64,000 nucleotides of DNA from Trebouxia sp. TZW2008 (taxonomy: Eukaryota > Chlorophyta > Trebouxiophyceae > Trebouxiales > Trebouxiaceae), in NCBI GenBank assembly GCA_002118135.1, contig BDIU01000089.1, positions 496,001 through 560,000 on the forward strand, given 5' to 3'. The notes below the pieces were generated by a model. The model was given only the letters and a program-made list of their open reading frames with translations, searched no databases and was not told the origin of the DNA. The translations under genes were made by a program, and so were the position numbers. Shown here in pieces: positions 34,601-46,600 of the stretch; within the stretch, counting starts at the first letter, position 1, and every line of letters begins with the position of its first letter.

Positions 34601-37142
34601 TCTTCCTGCTGAGCATGCGTGCTAGTGACGTGGGCCTCAACCTGCAAGCAGCTGATATAGACAGCAAGTCCATCGCAGACTGACTTCCTCAATGCTTGCA
34701 GGATCTTCAGTGTCTGTCTTCCTGCTGAGCATGAGGTCTGGTGGTGTGGGCCTCAACTTGCAAGCAGCTGACACAGTCATAATGTATGACACAGACTGGA
34801 ACCCTCAGATTGACCTGCAAGCTCAAGCCAGGGCTCACAGGATTGGGCAGAAGCGTGAGGTGAGCCAAACCATGACACTGACTACCACCTGTATAAAACA
34901 ATATGTTACTCTTTGTCTCTTACCAGCATACTGACTGCGCAACACAGAAGGAGCGTCTGCCTGGCTTGCCTATTGATGTTGTGTTGTTCAATGCCGCATG
35001 AGTTCCCCAACAGCAGTCGTTTGCGCTATCACAGCTGCATGCAAACAAGGCTTGGATACAGGTTGATGGCTGACAGGTTAATGGCTGAAACATCCTCCCT
35101 TGTCTATCTGTGCTGTAGAAAGCACCGTTTTGGCAAGGGCAGCAAGCGATAATGCTGCCACAAATTGACTCTACCAAAGCTTGGTTGCACTTTGCTGTGA
35201 CGTTCTGCTCTCTTCTGTGCTATGTAGCATGCACGCATGAAAACACAAGGTGATTGCAGGTCCTGGTGCTGCGTCTGCAGACCCAAGGCAGTGTGGAGGA
35301 GCGAGTGCTGCAGGCATCTGCTCACAAGAAGGGCCTAGCTGACAGGTCCATTACAGGTAAGCTGAACATGCTATCACAATGCTGGACTTCTCAGCTCATC
35401 AGCAGAAATTCAAGCTACCTTTGAAGGTATCGTCATCGGACGTTGAGCTGAGCAAGGAAGACTTCACATTAGTTGCCACCGCAATGTTGTGTGATGTCAG
35501 GAGCGTCATCACTCTAGCAGAGTTCCCTTCTGCTTGCCTTGCCTGTTGCTTGCTGGCTGGCTGGCTGACTTGCTTGCTTGCTTGCCTGTATGCTTGCCTG
35601 TTTTTTTGCCTGTCTGCTTGTCTTTTCGCTCGCCTGTTTGCTTGCTCACCTGTTTGCTTGCCTGTTTACTTGCCGCTTGCTTGCTTGCTTTGCTTTGCTT
35701 TCACAGTCTGCTGAAGCATGAATTTGTGACCTGTGCAGGTGGCTTTTTTGATGGCAAGACTGGTGCAGAGGAGCGGCGGCAGTACCTGATAGACCTGTTC
35801 AAACGCGCTTCTGAGCAGAGCTCTGGTGGCACAAGCTCTAAGACACTCAGCAACAAGGAGGTAATGCACAGATCTGTCAATTGCTGTCATGCACAGATCT
35901 CAGCTGATGGCTACAGCAGTCTTGCTCAACTGTGCTGTGCGTCACTTTGACTGCTTGACATGACCCGACGTGTGCTTTGAGGACCATGCACCATTTGATA
36001 CAAGAGCACTTGCTTGACATGACGCATTCAACAGCACGATGTGGGTCGTGAGGGCAACACAACAATTTGACACAGAAGTACTTGCCTGACATGCGTTTGT
36101 GTAAATTTATTTGAACAGCATATGACTCAAGCTGAAGCTGTTTTCTGCAGCTGAACAAGATCATAGCCAGAGGAGAGGCTGAGCTGGAGCTGTTTGCTAA
36201 GGCAGATGGGCAAGCAGAGGCATTGCTGCAACAGCAGCAAGCAAGTGGCGCAGACATGTCAGATCAGGTGATGCTTGTGCTGTGCTGCGTGTCTGGCAGC
36301 TGTTGTTATTGTGCATATGGTAATGTACAGCACCTATTGTGCGGTGCATACTTGATTGCATAGGCTGGGATGCATGACTGGTGCTTTGACCTGGGCGGCA
36401 GCTGCCAGACCAAGCCACGAGCATATAGCCACCTGCCACGTGGTAGCCATCTGCCATGTGCATGATAGCTGCACAGATTATAGCCACGGCTTTACTGCCC
36501 ATGCAGGTAGAACAACGCCTGAGCACCTCACAGGCTTTGGCAGGCATGATCTCAGAGGCCCAAGCAAATGCTGTCATCAAAGATGCTGATGAAGGAAAGG
36601 AGTTTGGCAGGGGAAAACGGCAAAGGTACACTGTCAAACAGCCATCATGTTTGTGCTGTTTGCATTTTCTAGAAAGTCTTAATGGACAGCAGCGCCTCAT
36701 GTAGCAGTCCATAGAGTCTGATCTGCATGTGCTTGAATCAATGTGAGCGTCATTGTCACATATCCTAGCCTGAATTGCAGAGACGATGGTTCAGCACAGC
36801 CTCAAGCACGCCAGAAGCAAGTATTTTCAGCTGCTTTTGTCGGGGATAATGCACACAAGAAGCCACCTCTTCCACCTGCAAAGCTCAGGTGACTCCGCCG
36901 TTTCGTTCAAGTGCTTGTAAAGCAACATGCACACCTTCATGACAATTGTGCAATTGATGCATGTTGCCTACCATTTCAGTTCAGATGCAAACAGCCATTG
37001 CTTGACATGAGTCAGAGTATGGCAGGTGCGCACGTCTCATTAGCAAGCTTGCGAACTGTTCAGCATCAAAAGATCATGCAGCAATGCAATGTAATGCTTT
37101 GTTGTGGGCTGTTACAGGAGGCTGCTGAGGTCAGAGGAGTGA
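28616..37142 (+). CDS. SNF2-family chromatin-remodeling ATPase (BRM/SNF2/MINU type), resolved part
   Basis: ATP-driven motor of a SWI/SNF-like nucleosome remodeler. Exons: 28616-28713, 29105-29313, 29679-29800, 29973-30056, 30340-30519, 30907-31105, 31702-31795, 32131-32302, 32830-32996, 33388-33520, 34015-34156, 34702-34859, 35260-35356, 35739-35860, 36151-36267, 36507-36625, 36781-36888, 37118-37142; phases close over 781 residues. Order: end of HSA ([13 protein letters not shown]), post-HSA ([16 protein letters not shown]), Walker A (DEMGLGKT), DEGH box, [31 protein letters not shown], motif V/VI ([19 protein letters not shown]), then a SnAC-like part ([28 protein letters not shown]). No bromodomain precedes the stop, as in MINU-like plant proteins. 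The first listed intron requires a GC donor (28714). The last small exon and the gene start are less certain. Confidence 0.88.
29355..29475 (+). repeat. Downstream copy of the 3' half of the post-HSA exon
   Basis: Repeats the codons from about [16 protein letters not shown] to the donor (gatg before gtacgc), with changes. It lies after the working exon that ends at 29313. Read in frame it gives [16 protein letters not shown], with little damage. Confidence 0.85.
31225..31450 (+). repeat. Two downstream copies of the helicase motif II/III exon end
   Basis: The segment aagatgtataacgctggcag plus caggcttctgttgacag (true donor at 31106) recurs near 31228-31300 and 31386-31450 with decayed donors (ccacac, gcacgc). 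Confidence 0.88.
34583..34680 (+). repeat. Upstream copy of helicase motif V exon start
   Basis: Repeats the codons of [22 protein letters not shown] with changes (including Gly to Asp near SGG) about 120 bp before the working exon at 34702. It is followed by unrelated intron bases. Confidence 0.88.
35525..35700 (+). repeat. CTTG/CCTG microsatellite
   Basis: A tract of ttgcttgcctgt-like units lies in an SNF2 intron. Frames rich in Leu/Cys across it are artefacts. Confidence 0.9.
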
Positions 37143-38005
37143 CAGCTTCAAGCTTGGGGACTATGCCATCTTGACTGCCTTGCTCAACTTTTTAGGCAGG
37201 TCCTGAGCCTGCAGCATCTTGACCATATGCTGCGCAACAGAAGCTGCTCCACACCCCTCGATGATTGCCTGCCTATAGCTCCTGCTTACGGAAGTTCCTG
37301 CATGACAGACTCACAGAAGTGGCCGTAAGTGTCTGTCATATAAATGCTGGCGTGGCCTGACTTCTGACAGCTTGCAGTTTGTGTTGATGAAACGTCAGTG
37401 CTATTCCTTGGAAAGTACAAGTTGCACTTACTACTTATCCACACGTGACAGTCCTGTCGGTCATGGCGTGATGCGCAAACTGCAGTGCTATACGTCCCAC
37501 CGCTACCCCGCTTTGCAACAGCTTAAAGTCAGAGCCGGTAACATCGCTAAAGCACATTTGTCTCGCCCAGACTGCTGCCTGCTCTCTCAACCATCGGCTG
37601 CTGCGACTCCCGTCCACCGCTTTGTCCTGCGTTTGCCAAAATCAGCTCGCGTAAAGTCTAGGCGCTTACAGCCTACGCCAAGCTCCATCTGCTGCAGAGG
37701 CCGATTCTCACTCAGGCAAGCCCTTGCGACTGCAGCTTGGCCACAGCACGGCTCTCATTCGCCTGTTGGTGATCTTTGTAAGAGCCGCGGGAAAGAGCGA
37801 GCATTTTGAACAGGTAGACTGCGACTTGGCCCTGCTGCACTCACCTAGGATCACGCCAGGCCTGCTGCTTGCTCCTAGCGTTGTGAACCTGCCGCCGCAC
37901 AGTGCCGCCGTGACGCATGTCTCGTCCACTGCCGCAGTCTGACGCCGCGTGTGTCCGTGCTCTGCAGCAGGGTCTGACTGCTTGAGCGTGGCGCCCTTCC
38001 GCACA
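37143..38005 (+). promoter_or_regulatory. Spacer and likely promoter of expansin 1
   Basis: The first 350 bases are SNF2 3' flank. From about 37450 the sequence becomes CpG-rich, as at other gene starts here, up to the expansin ATG. A 145-codon frame at 37372-37809 is basic, unlike any family I know, and probably chance. Confidence 0.4.
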
Positions 38006-38107
38006 ATGCAACCGCTCAGCAGCAGCCAGACAGCGCTGATCATTCCGCTAGCTCTCTTGCTCCTAAGCCCTGCCTACAGCACAGCTCGTCAGCTGCACGC
38101 TTCTTCA

Positions 38108-38139
<32 letters not shown>

Positions 38140-41100
38140 CAGCAGCAGCTCACTGCCCTCAGCTTGGATCACAGGGATTGCAACCAACTATGGTGGGCCG
38201 TCTGAAGGCAAAGACCCCTCAAGCCCAAGCTATGGCACTTCTGACGTGAGTCTGTACACCAAACCCATCTACTCAAGCAGTCTTTGAGTCTTTTTCAGTT
38301 GCTTTTTCAAGTGAAGCTTACTCAAGCTGCAAGCATGCTGACACACTGTTACATCATTGATTGTGAGCACATGCAGATGTGTTTGCACACAGTCAACTTG
38401 TGAGACAAGTCACATGTTGCTGTGACCAGCGTTGACTGCTCGTTGACTGCTCATCAGTGGCAACACATGAATGTCTGACAGCTCTTGTGTGCCTCATTCT
38501 GCAGCTGGTGTCTGTGCTCATGGCCTGACTGTGAGGTTGCTAGCAGCAGCCACTCAACGCGCTGTCTGCATGCCAGACAATGCTGACTATCTCTGACTCC
38601 TGCATTGACCTGCAGGGAAGCTGTGGCTACGGTGACCTCAGCAAATCAATCTACCCTTTCTGGAGTGTGGCAGCCTTGTCAACACAGAACCGTTTCTACA
38701 AGGCTGGTCCTATCAACGGTTGTGGCGAGTGCTTTGAAATCCAATGCTTGAACAGCGGCGGACAGTTTGCGGTAAGGCTGCTTATCAAGCCAACATGTGC
38801 TTTAACCACAGGTCTTTCCGTGCTCTACTTGCTGCTATTGGCAGCATAGGGGTTGTTGCTGATTGCTGTATGGCTTGCAGGGACGGTGCAATTCTGACCC
38901 CAGTCAACAGAGTGTCACGGTGCTCATCTCAGACTCCTGTCCTGAATGTGAGGCAGACCATATTGACATGCAAGCATTGACCTTCAACAAGGTGAGGACT
39001 GCTTTCTGACTGCAATGGTGCAGCGCTGTTGTTTGCGTTTTGCTGCAGTTTGCCAGCTGATAAACGCTTGCACACCGTCGTCCTGGTTTGTGCTCCCTGC
39101 TGGCACACCGTACGCGCTGGAGTTGACAGGGCTTGCTTCATCTGTGCTGGATGACCTGTATCTTGCCTGCTGTCAATCAAGATGCTGTTTGATGCCATGC
39201 AGACAATCAAGATGCTGTTTGATGCTATGCAGATTGCTCCTATGCTCAATGGGCGTATAAACATCCAGTACCGCAGAGTGGAGTGCACACCGCCTGTACC
39301 TGTCAAGGTGCAGATTGACGGCAATTCTGGTACTGGAGGATGGCTTAGACTAGCTGTCACTGTAAGTTCTACTCCTTGTTTATGTCTGCATTGTCTCTTG
39401 TGTATGCATTTGCTTTGACATTCCTGCTGCAAAGCAACAACAGCTTTTCCCAGCAGCACTTCCAGCTGATATCTGCATGTCACCCGTCTGACTGTGAACA
39501 CAACACAGTTGTTGCAGCATGAAGTCAAGCGTATTCTGTGGGTGACTACTGCCTACAGAACTTTGTACAGTGTCACAGAGACAATGTCAGCAGAAACTTG
39601 TAATGCCTGCAGACAAATGGCGGCAGTGGAGGTGTCAAGTCAGTGCAGGTGAAGGGCCCAAGCAGTGGCTGGCAAGGCCTGAGTAACACCTTTGGAGCTG
39701 AGTGGGAGACTGGGCAACAGCCAAACCTACCCATTGATCTACACATCACAGCTGACAGTGGAGCAGAGGTATGACCAAGTATCTTCTGCTGTTCTGCTGA
39801 TTTGGAGTTGACTTAGTGCTCATTGCAGCCTACCACGCTGCGCTGGCTTACACTGTCAGATTCTGCCTTCTTGCCGTCAGTCAGATACCTGTTTTGCGGT
39901 GAAGTCACCGGTTTTTGCATAGACTGGCATCACACACTACTGAAACCTGGCTTTGCAGTGAAGTCTGACATGCTCCTCACTAATTGTTTAGCAGTGCTGT
40001 GAGTGCTCAACACACCCCAGGGACAGCACTTTTCACGGCAGCAACAGATGCAGTCTTTGCTGTTGTCTTCGTAATTTGTTGTAAGCCAAAGCAATGTTTC
40101 CTGTGGCTGGCAAACACTGTGTCACGTCATGCGCTGATCAGTCATGCTTGCTGTGCAGATCTGGGCTCCCAACAGTTGTGGCACACTTTGTGCTGATCTC
40201 TGTGTTATGCAAACCTTGGCTTGCAACAGTCTTGTGACATCATACGAGCTAATCAATGCGTTTTTCAAGCAGATCACAGCGTGTGGAGAGAGCACAAATA
40301 GTGGCCACCAAACAGTGGCCACCAAAGTGTGTCAAGTCCTGTGTTGATCAATATATTTGCTGAGCAGATGTGCGCTTGCGACAAATCCATGACAGTATGT
40401 GCTGATCAAAGTGTCTGCTATGCAGATGTGGGCTTGCAACAGTTCCATCACATTGTGTGCTGACTGATTTGTGTGCTATACAGATCACAGCATATGGAGT
40501 GATCACCAAGAGCGGCCAAACAGGTGTTGTCTCAACTGGTCAACAGTTCAGCTTCATGGGTGATCCCAGTTACAGCCAAGCTTCCTCCATGGGCAGTAGC
40601 TCATCATCTTCTTCAAGCTCATCCAGCTCGTCCCCCAGTTCAAGCTCCAATTCTGCCTCAAGCTCCAGCAGTGGAGGATCATCAAGCAGCAGCAGTGGCT
40701 CTTCCTCAAGCGGTGGAGAGGTGAATATTACCACATATCTCAGCCTGTCATGTGCTGCAGTCTTCACTTCTGTCAGATCCTGTTTGTCAAAGACTGCAGC
40801 CTTGATTGCTGAGAGACGTGTCAGCAGCAAGTGCCATGCAGCACCTGTGATTACAATTGTGCACTTGAGTGATCCTGGCAGCAAGTGCGATGCAGCAGAC
40901 ATGTTTACACTTCTGCACTGTAGTGTATGCTCATTCTGGCAACACCACAGTCCTGTGCAATGCACCAGCCTGTCTTGTGTATTGCAGAGACTGTAGTCTT
41001 GTCAAACGGAAATTGCTGCTACCCTCTGTTTGATTAACACGCAGCAAGTGCCATGCAGCAGATGCAAGTACTCTTTTGCAGCTTGGCATATGATTATTCT

Positions 41101-41448
41101 GGCATAAGGACAGTCTCAACGACACCAGCGTGTCTTGTGTACTGCCAACACTGTGTTTTTGCCAAATCAGGACTACTGCAAACACCTGTGTCACTGACAA
41201 CTGATCAACTTGGCTGTGAACTGCAGGTCTCTGAATATGACGGACCGCCATCGTCTTCACCAAACTCTTCACCTCCAAGCTTGTCAGCTTCTTCCAAAAG
41301 CTCAGCAGGTACTTGCAATGATGTATCACCAGACAGCAACAGCTGTGCGCAACAGAAACAGTGGGGCAAATGCAGCAAAAGTTGGCTGACATCAACATCA
41401 TCTACTCTACCTCATGGCTACTGTGCCAAAACTTGTGGGCGTTGCTGA
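38006..41448 (+). CDS. Expansin with poly-Ser linkers and C-terminal ShKT domain, 416 aa (expansin 1)
   Basis: Secreted cell-wall loosening protein. Exons: 38006-38245, 38616-38771, 38881-38991, 39233-39361, 39613-39768, 40484-40720, 41227-41448, all in phase. Signal peptide (LIIPLALLLLSPAYSTA), then a run of about 17 Ser, then expansin domain 1 (ATNYGGPSEG, GSCGYGD, INGCGECFEIQC, CPECEADHIDM; the HID resembles the HFD motif with its Asp kept), then domain 2/CBM63-like (residues about 215-345). A second Ser-rich linker follows, then a six-Cys ShKT module with the typical ending GYCAKTCGRC. ShKT modules are common in secreted algal proteins and give no sign of toxicity here. It is a tandem paralogue of the gene at 43633. 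Confidence 0.92.
40140..40480 (+). repeat. Decayed copies of expansin 1 exon 6 acceptor and start
   Basis: Segments like cagatcacagcgtgtggaga (near 40270) and gcagatgtgggcttgcaac recur several times before the working acceptor at 40483. The copy near 40270 can be read ITACGESTNSG, against ITAYGVITKSG in the real exon. Confidence 0.8.
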
Positions 41449-41950
41449 CCAATGCTGCACTTCTGCCCTTCTTGGAGTCAGTTGAAAAGGCTTGCTGACT
41501 TGGCATGCAACAGGCCCGCCTGCCAATGAATAACCTTGCAGTTTTGGTCAAAGTTCTAGACCGAATGGTGCCTCACTTGCTGTACTAACTGTGCACATTT
41601 ACAGCTTGTACAACAAATGACTCTTGTTTCTGCCCAACATGTTGATTATGTACTGTGCTTATAATGGTGCTAAGGACTGCACTTGGCAGTATTGGATCAA
41701 AATATCTATGTCTGTAGCTGCTGTACAAAGTCAGCTGCAAGGCCATATTTGTCAAGGCGCTATGCCGATTGATTTTGTAGCAGTCCTCATAGCTATTTAT
41801 CTGTTGTAGTCAGTTCATTTCAGCAGTGTTATGAAAAGCCAAGGTCAGACAGCCTTGTGCAGCAGCAAGTTTACTTCAGCCTGAATGCCTCTTATGAGCA
41901 TAAACATGGACTACTGTTTATGCTCATGACAACAGTGTAATGTGAAAGTT
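41449..41950. other. Expansin 1 3' flank
   Basis: AT-richer sequence after the expansin stop with no reading frame worth calling. A short inverted repeat, cataaacatggactactgtttatg, lies near 41900-41925. I see nothing else. Confidence 0.4.
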
Positions 41951-41953
41951 CTT

Positions 41954-42721
41954 TCAAGCTGAAGTCAGTGCATGCTGTGCGCAGAACTTGTGGCACGCCA
42001 TGACAATCCAGATACAACCTTCACACACTGCCGCACGATTCTGTCTTGCTGAGTCCCAGTGAAGTTTTCTGGCTCCAGCCCAATGAACATTGCATGAACA
42101 TTGCATGTTTTGCTGCAGCAGGTGCTCATCAGCCAGCCTGAGCAGGTAGCTGAACTGTCTTGCATCAGCATCATGATGCACATGGATACTGAGCAAGCAG
42201 TGCATGCTATTTCACAGCATATGCGCTGCCTGCTGTGACATTGGCACAGCTTGCCAGCTGTCCAGCCGCTGGGTGAACTTTCTGCATGCTTTCTCAATCA
42301 CAATCAAGTTGTGTAGCTATTCAATCTCAGCTGTGCACACTCATGACACTCAGACAGCATGCACAACAGCTGACAAAATTGGCAGCGCTGTAAACTCTGT
42401 AAACTCTATACTCTGTGCGGGATTGTTCGGCATATGCATCAGCTTAGGTGCGAGTGATGTCACAGATACTGTCATGCCCAAGTCACCTCTGAGTCTCAAG
42501 CTTGCAGCCGTTCATAACGTAAACCTGCTGTCAGGAGATGGCACATCAGCTGCCAGATCTTGAGGACAAGAGACATTGTCTGAGATTGCTGCCTTGAGCT
42601 GCAGACTATCAAGCTTGCAAGAATTTCCAGATCTGCAGTCTGCAGTCTGCTGTAGTGCCTCCTCTGCTTCATGACTGAGCTCAAAGGTGGGAGCTGCGCA
42701 TGCAGCAGAAGTTGAGGCCAT
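41954..42721 (-). CDS. Possible small minus-strand gene, two exons, unknown
   Basis: A frame opening with ATG at 42721 (MASTSAACAAPTFELSHEAE) stays acidic and open to a plausible donor near 42533. A second open segment at about 42200-41954 (DADARQFSYLLRLADEHLLQ) could be its 3' exon. The join is not established because two frames compete in the second segment. The intron between contains the dispersed repeat at 42381-42500. No family recognised. Confidence 0.25.
42381..42500 (+). repeat. Dispersed repeat, copy 2
   Basis: Similar over about 110 bp to 5491-5600 in the flippase gene, in the same orientation. The ends are not marked by inverted repeats or obvious target duplications. Confidence 0.7.
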
Positions 42722-43041
42722 GACTCACAAAATTTGCTATGCCCTGATAAGCCCGGGCTCAATGATGCTATAAGATGCTAACGATGATACATGTGTTGCT
42801 GCTAGAGCAAGCCACGCCAGCCGTTGAGCTGGCGTGCATGCGTAGACTGATGCTTTAGTTAAGCTTTGTCAGACAGCACAAGCTGCAACGTGACTGACCA
42901 TTTACTTGAGCGTTATCCCGCATCGCTTTTGCCGCGGCATGACTCATGCCAACTGAAGTACCGCCATTCAATGACTCCAGGATAAGCCCATGTCTGACCG
43001 TCAGAGCAGTCGCACTGCTCATGACTGATCAGGTCCTCATG

Positions 43042-43305
43042 TCAGTCAGGAGGCAAATCGACGCCCGCACGTGATCCATAGCATGCATAGCACCCGGGTT
43101 TTTCCCTTGGTTCATCGACTTGCAGCCTGACCTGCGAGAGCTGTACCGGCACATAGCCTTCGCAAACGGCTCCGAGGCCGTACAGATAACGCTCTTGGCT
43201 TGCAGTTTGCAAACAAAGCGCTTTGCCATCAGCAGCAAGCCATTCTGTTGATTCGTGCGTAGCCACTTCAAATTGCAGTGCGTCTTCGTCAGTCGCCTCC
43301 TGCAA
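43042..43305 (-). CDS. Possible 87-aa minus-strand protein
   Basis: An ATG-started frame (MQEATDEDALQFEVATHEST) of 87 codons lies in CpG-rich DNA upstream of expansin 2, in divergent orientation. Its composition is protein-like and acidic, and it contains several Cys and Tyr. It may be a complete small protein or the first exon of a longer gene. No family recognised; it could also be a chance frame in GC-rich promoter DNA. Confidence 0.3.
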   Translation of the reverse strand: MQEATDEDALQFEVATHESTEWLAADGKALCLQTASQERYLYGLGAVCEGYVPVQLSQVRLQVDEPREKPGCYACYGSRAGVDLPPD

Positions 43306-43632
43306 TCAAGCGCCGTTCGGCCCTGCACACACGGACCGCATTCAGTCGGCTGCACTGAGCAATCTCTGCGCATCGCCGTTTGGGCTCCACGGCTATTGGC
43401 TGCGTCTGCCCTGCGGTCAGTTCAACCCGGCACCCAGTTTGACTTGCGCAGCTCCGCCGTCGCGTTGCAACAAGCGTTGCCGCTCAAGGCTACCGGCTGA
43501 GCATCGGGAGCACAACGTCTGCGCGGGCTAGCAGGTCAGCTGCAGACGCTGCCGTCAGCCCTTCTGTCCACCCGCCGAGCTATCTCAGGCCCAGCGTCAG
43601 CACCCTCAGTCAGTCAAGTTCAAAGCCCCGCA

Positions 43633-46600
43633 ATGCAGCAGCGATCGTCATGGCCCTTGCTGGTACTCTTGGCTTGCCTTGGGCGCGTCCAGAGCGCAAG
43701 AGTCCTGCACGCAAGCTCAAGTTCAAGCTCCAGCTCAAGTTCAAGCTCTAGCTCCAGCTCAAGTGGCTCAAATCTGCCATCAGCATGGCGCACAGGCATT
43801 GCGACCAACTACGGCGGCCCCTCACAGTCAATGGACCCCTACTCACCAAGCTATGGCACGTCAGACGTGAGTGACTTCGAAGAATTCTGCCACACTGTCA
43901 GCGTGTTGACTGCCCTTGAGCTGCTCAAGTTTGCCCTTCACTGATTGACATCTGCACCAGCCTTTGTCACCAAGCTTTGACTGTGCATGCCAGCTTTGCA
44001 CTGCATTGAAGCTGTCAAAGTGTAGAGTGTGATGAACTCTTGTAGCCAGCGCTTTGTTGGCTGCTGTCATAGCTGCACTTGCTTTCACAGCTTGCCAGCA
44101 GACTTCATGCAGCAGAAAACTGCTCTTACTTGCACACAGACTGCTTCAGCTGACCATTCCTACTTGCTGCAGGGGTCCTGTGGCTATGGGGACATGGACA
44201 AAACCAAGTACCCCTACTGGAGCGTGGCTGCCTTGGGTCAGTCCAATCCCTTCTACCTTGCTGGCGCCCTTGGAGGCTGTGGTGAATGCTTTGAGATCCA
44301 GTGCCTCAACTCTGGCGGCCAGTTTGCGGTAAGCAGCACAGCTTGCACAACGTATGTCTGTATTACCGTGAGCATGCTTGCAAGCAGCTTGATGCATTGC
44401 AAGTAAAGTCTGCAGCAGGCTTGTCTGGTAATAGCCCTTGTATGTGCTTGGGTGCCTGCACAATAAATCACCAAGCAGTAGTGTGGTGCGCAAATTGTGG
44501 ACCTGATGACCGTGCTGCAATGGGCTTTGTTAGCTGCTGTTGACAGCACTGCTGGTATTGCAGGGTCGCTGCAACTCAGACCCCAGTCAACGGTCAGTGA
44601 CGGTGATGATCTCAGATGTGTGTCCTGAGTGTGAGACAGATCACATTGACATCCAAGCTCTGACCTACAACAAGGTGAGACAGCTCTGTCAAGCCTGCTA
44701 GCAATGCCTTTGCAGTTGTAACAGCTGACTGCATGCCTTCTGTACACCACTAGCCATGCTGCTGCAGTTACAATGCTTGAGCAAATGCCTGTTGTCGCTA
44801 CACAACAAGTCTGTCAGCAGTAACTGCACCTCAACTGCAGGTTGCTTGCTCAGAATGCAGCAAAGAATGCAGCAAAGTGACAGAGTCAGTACAGTTATAC
44901 ACAGTTGACTCAGGGCCTGCAGCATGCACTGCAGTGCATCTGAGCGTTGCATGCTTCACCTGCCAAGCAAGTGCTGATTACATGCGTATTGTGCCAAGAA
45001 AGCTGTTTTGACAACATGGCTGTGTTGCAGATGGCGCCAATGCTGGGCGGCAGAATTGACATTCAATACAGACGGGTACAATGCACACCTCCCAGTAACC
45101 TACAAGTCAACATAGACAGCAACTCGGGCACTGGAGGCTTCCTCAAGATGAGCGTCTCGGTGAGTTCTTCTCCTGTTGTCACCAACTCAGCCTGCATTGT
45201 GGGTGTTGTGTCCTGTCAGCTGGTTCCAGGTGATGCTGAATCAATCACAGCCTTTGGCACCTGGCCATGGCAGACCTGCAGTGCATCATATACATAGAAA
45301 GTGAAACCCCAACAAGCTCATTCATGCTGTCAGCTTGTGTCAGCTGCACTTACTGCAAGCCTATGGTGCACTGCAGACCAATTGACGGGCCTACATAATG
45401 CTTTTGAGCAAGTTGTGCTGCCAGCAACAGTGTCTCTGTGAGGGGACCTGCAATATGTGTTTGATACTGCATCTAGCGAGCTATCATGCATTGCTGTTTG
45501 CCACAGCTATTCAGCTGCACTGCCACAAGCATGGCAGCTGTCTGTTCATACCTTATCAGCAGAACATTCTGCATTCAATGCAATCCTCACCTGACAACCT
45601 GTGCATACGCATGGCAGCTGACAGAACATTTTGCAGTCTGCTCAATGCTTGAACAGCTGTTAAGCAAAGTGTATGCAAGCAATTGGCAGGGAACCCTGCA
45701 GTCTGTACAATGCTTGAGCAGCTGCTAAGTAATGACGTTCTGCATGCAAATGGCTGACAGCAGTAGTCCCTGCAGTCTGTGCAGTGCTTGACCTGGAATG
45801 CCCAATCAGCTGCTAAGTGGTATTCTGTGCATGCAGATGGCTGGTGGCAGTGGCGGCATCTCCAATGTGCAAGCGAAGGGACCCAACACAGGCTGGACAG
45901 GCCTCCATAACCTGTATGGAGCAGAGTGGGAACTGGACACACAACCACAACTGCCTTTGGACCTGCACATTGTTGCTGACACTGGTGCTGAGGTAACTGC
46001 AACACCAACTGCCTTGCAGTTTATGGCACCACTGTGTCAACTTGTATATCATTGCTTGACTTGCTTGGGTTCCTTTGCTATGCACATACGCAATGCACAG
46101 GTGTTCACATGAGGGATGCGGCTCTTACAATAGCAACACATGGATTTCCATGTGCCAAGCAGTGTGCATGTGTTGCGTGTCAATATGCTGCCTATGTTAA
46201 CATGTTTATGTGTCTGCACAAAAGCTTGCTGCTGCACACACATTGCCTTTGCAAACCATGCTCATTACACAGCATGTGTTGAAGTGCTGACGCTGCTGAT
46301 ACAGCACATTGCAGAATAAACCTTTTGTAGAGCTCTCAACCTCTGCACTGCAGCAGTCAAGATGGCTTCTGTTTGCCAGTTGATTTGAGCTGCATGTGTT
46401 GTACAATGCTCTGGCAATGCTGATGTACTCTTTCTGGCTGCAGGTGACTGCCTTTGGTGTCATCACCAAGAGTGGAGTCACAGGCACTTTGCCCACAGGA
46501 GTACAGTTCTCCTTCAACGGCCCAGCAAGCTATGACCAGGCATCAAGCTATGACTCATCTGGATCATCCTCATCATCATCCAGCTCGTCTAGCAGCTCAT

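Noticed and set aside
37372..37809. 145-codon basic frame before expansin 1
   Set aside because: CpG-rich promoter-like DNA, no splice link and no family match.
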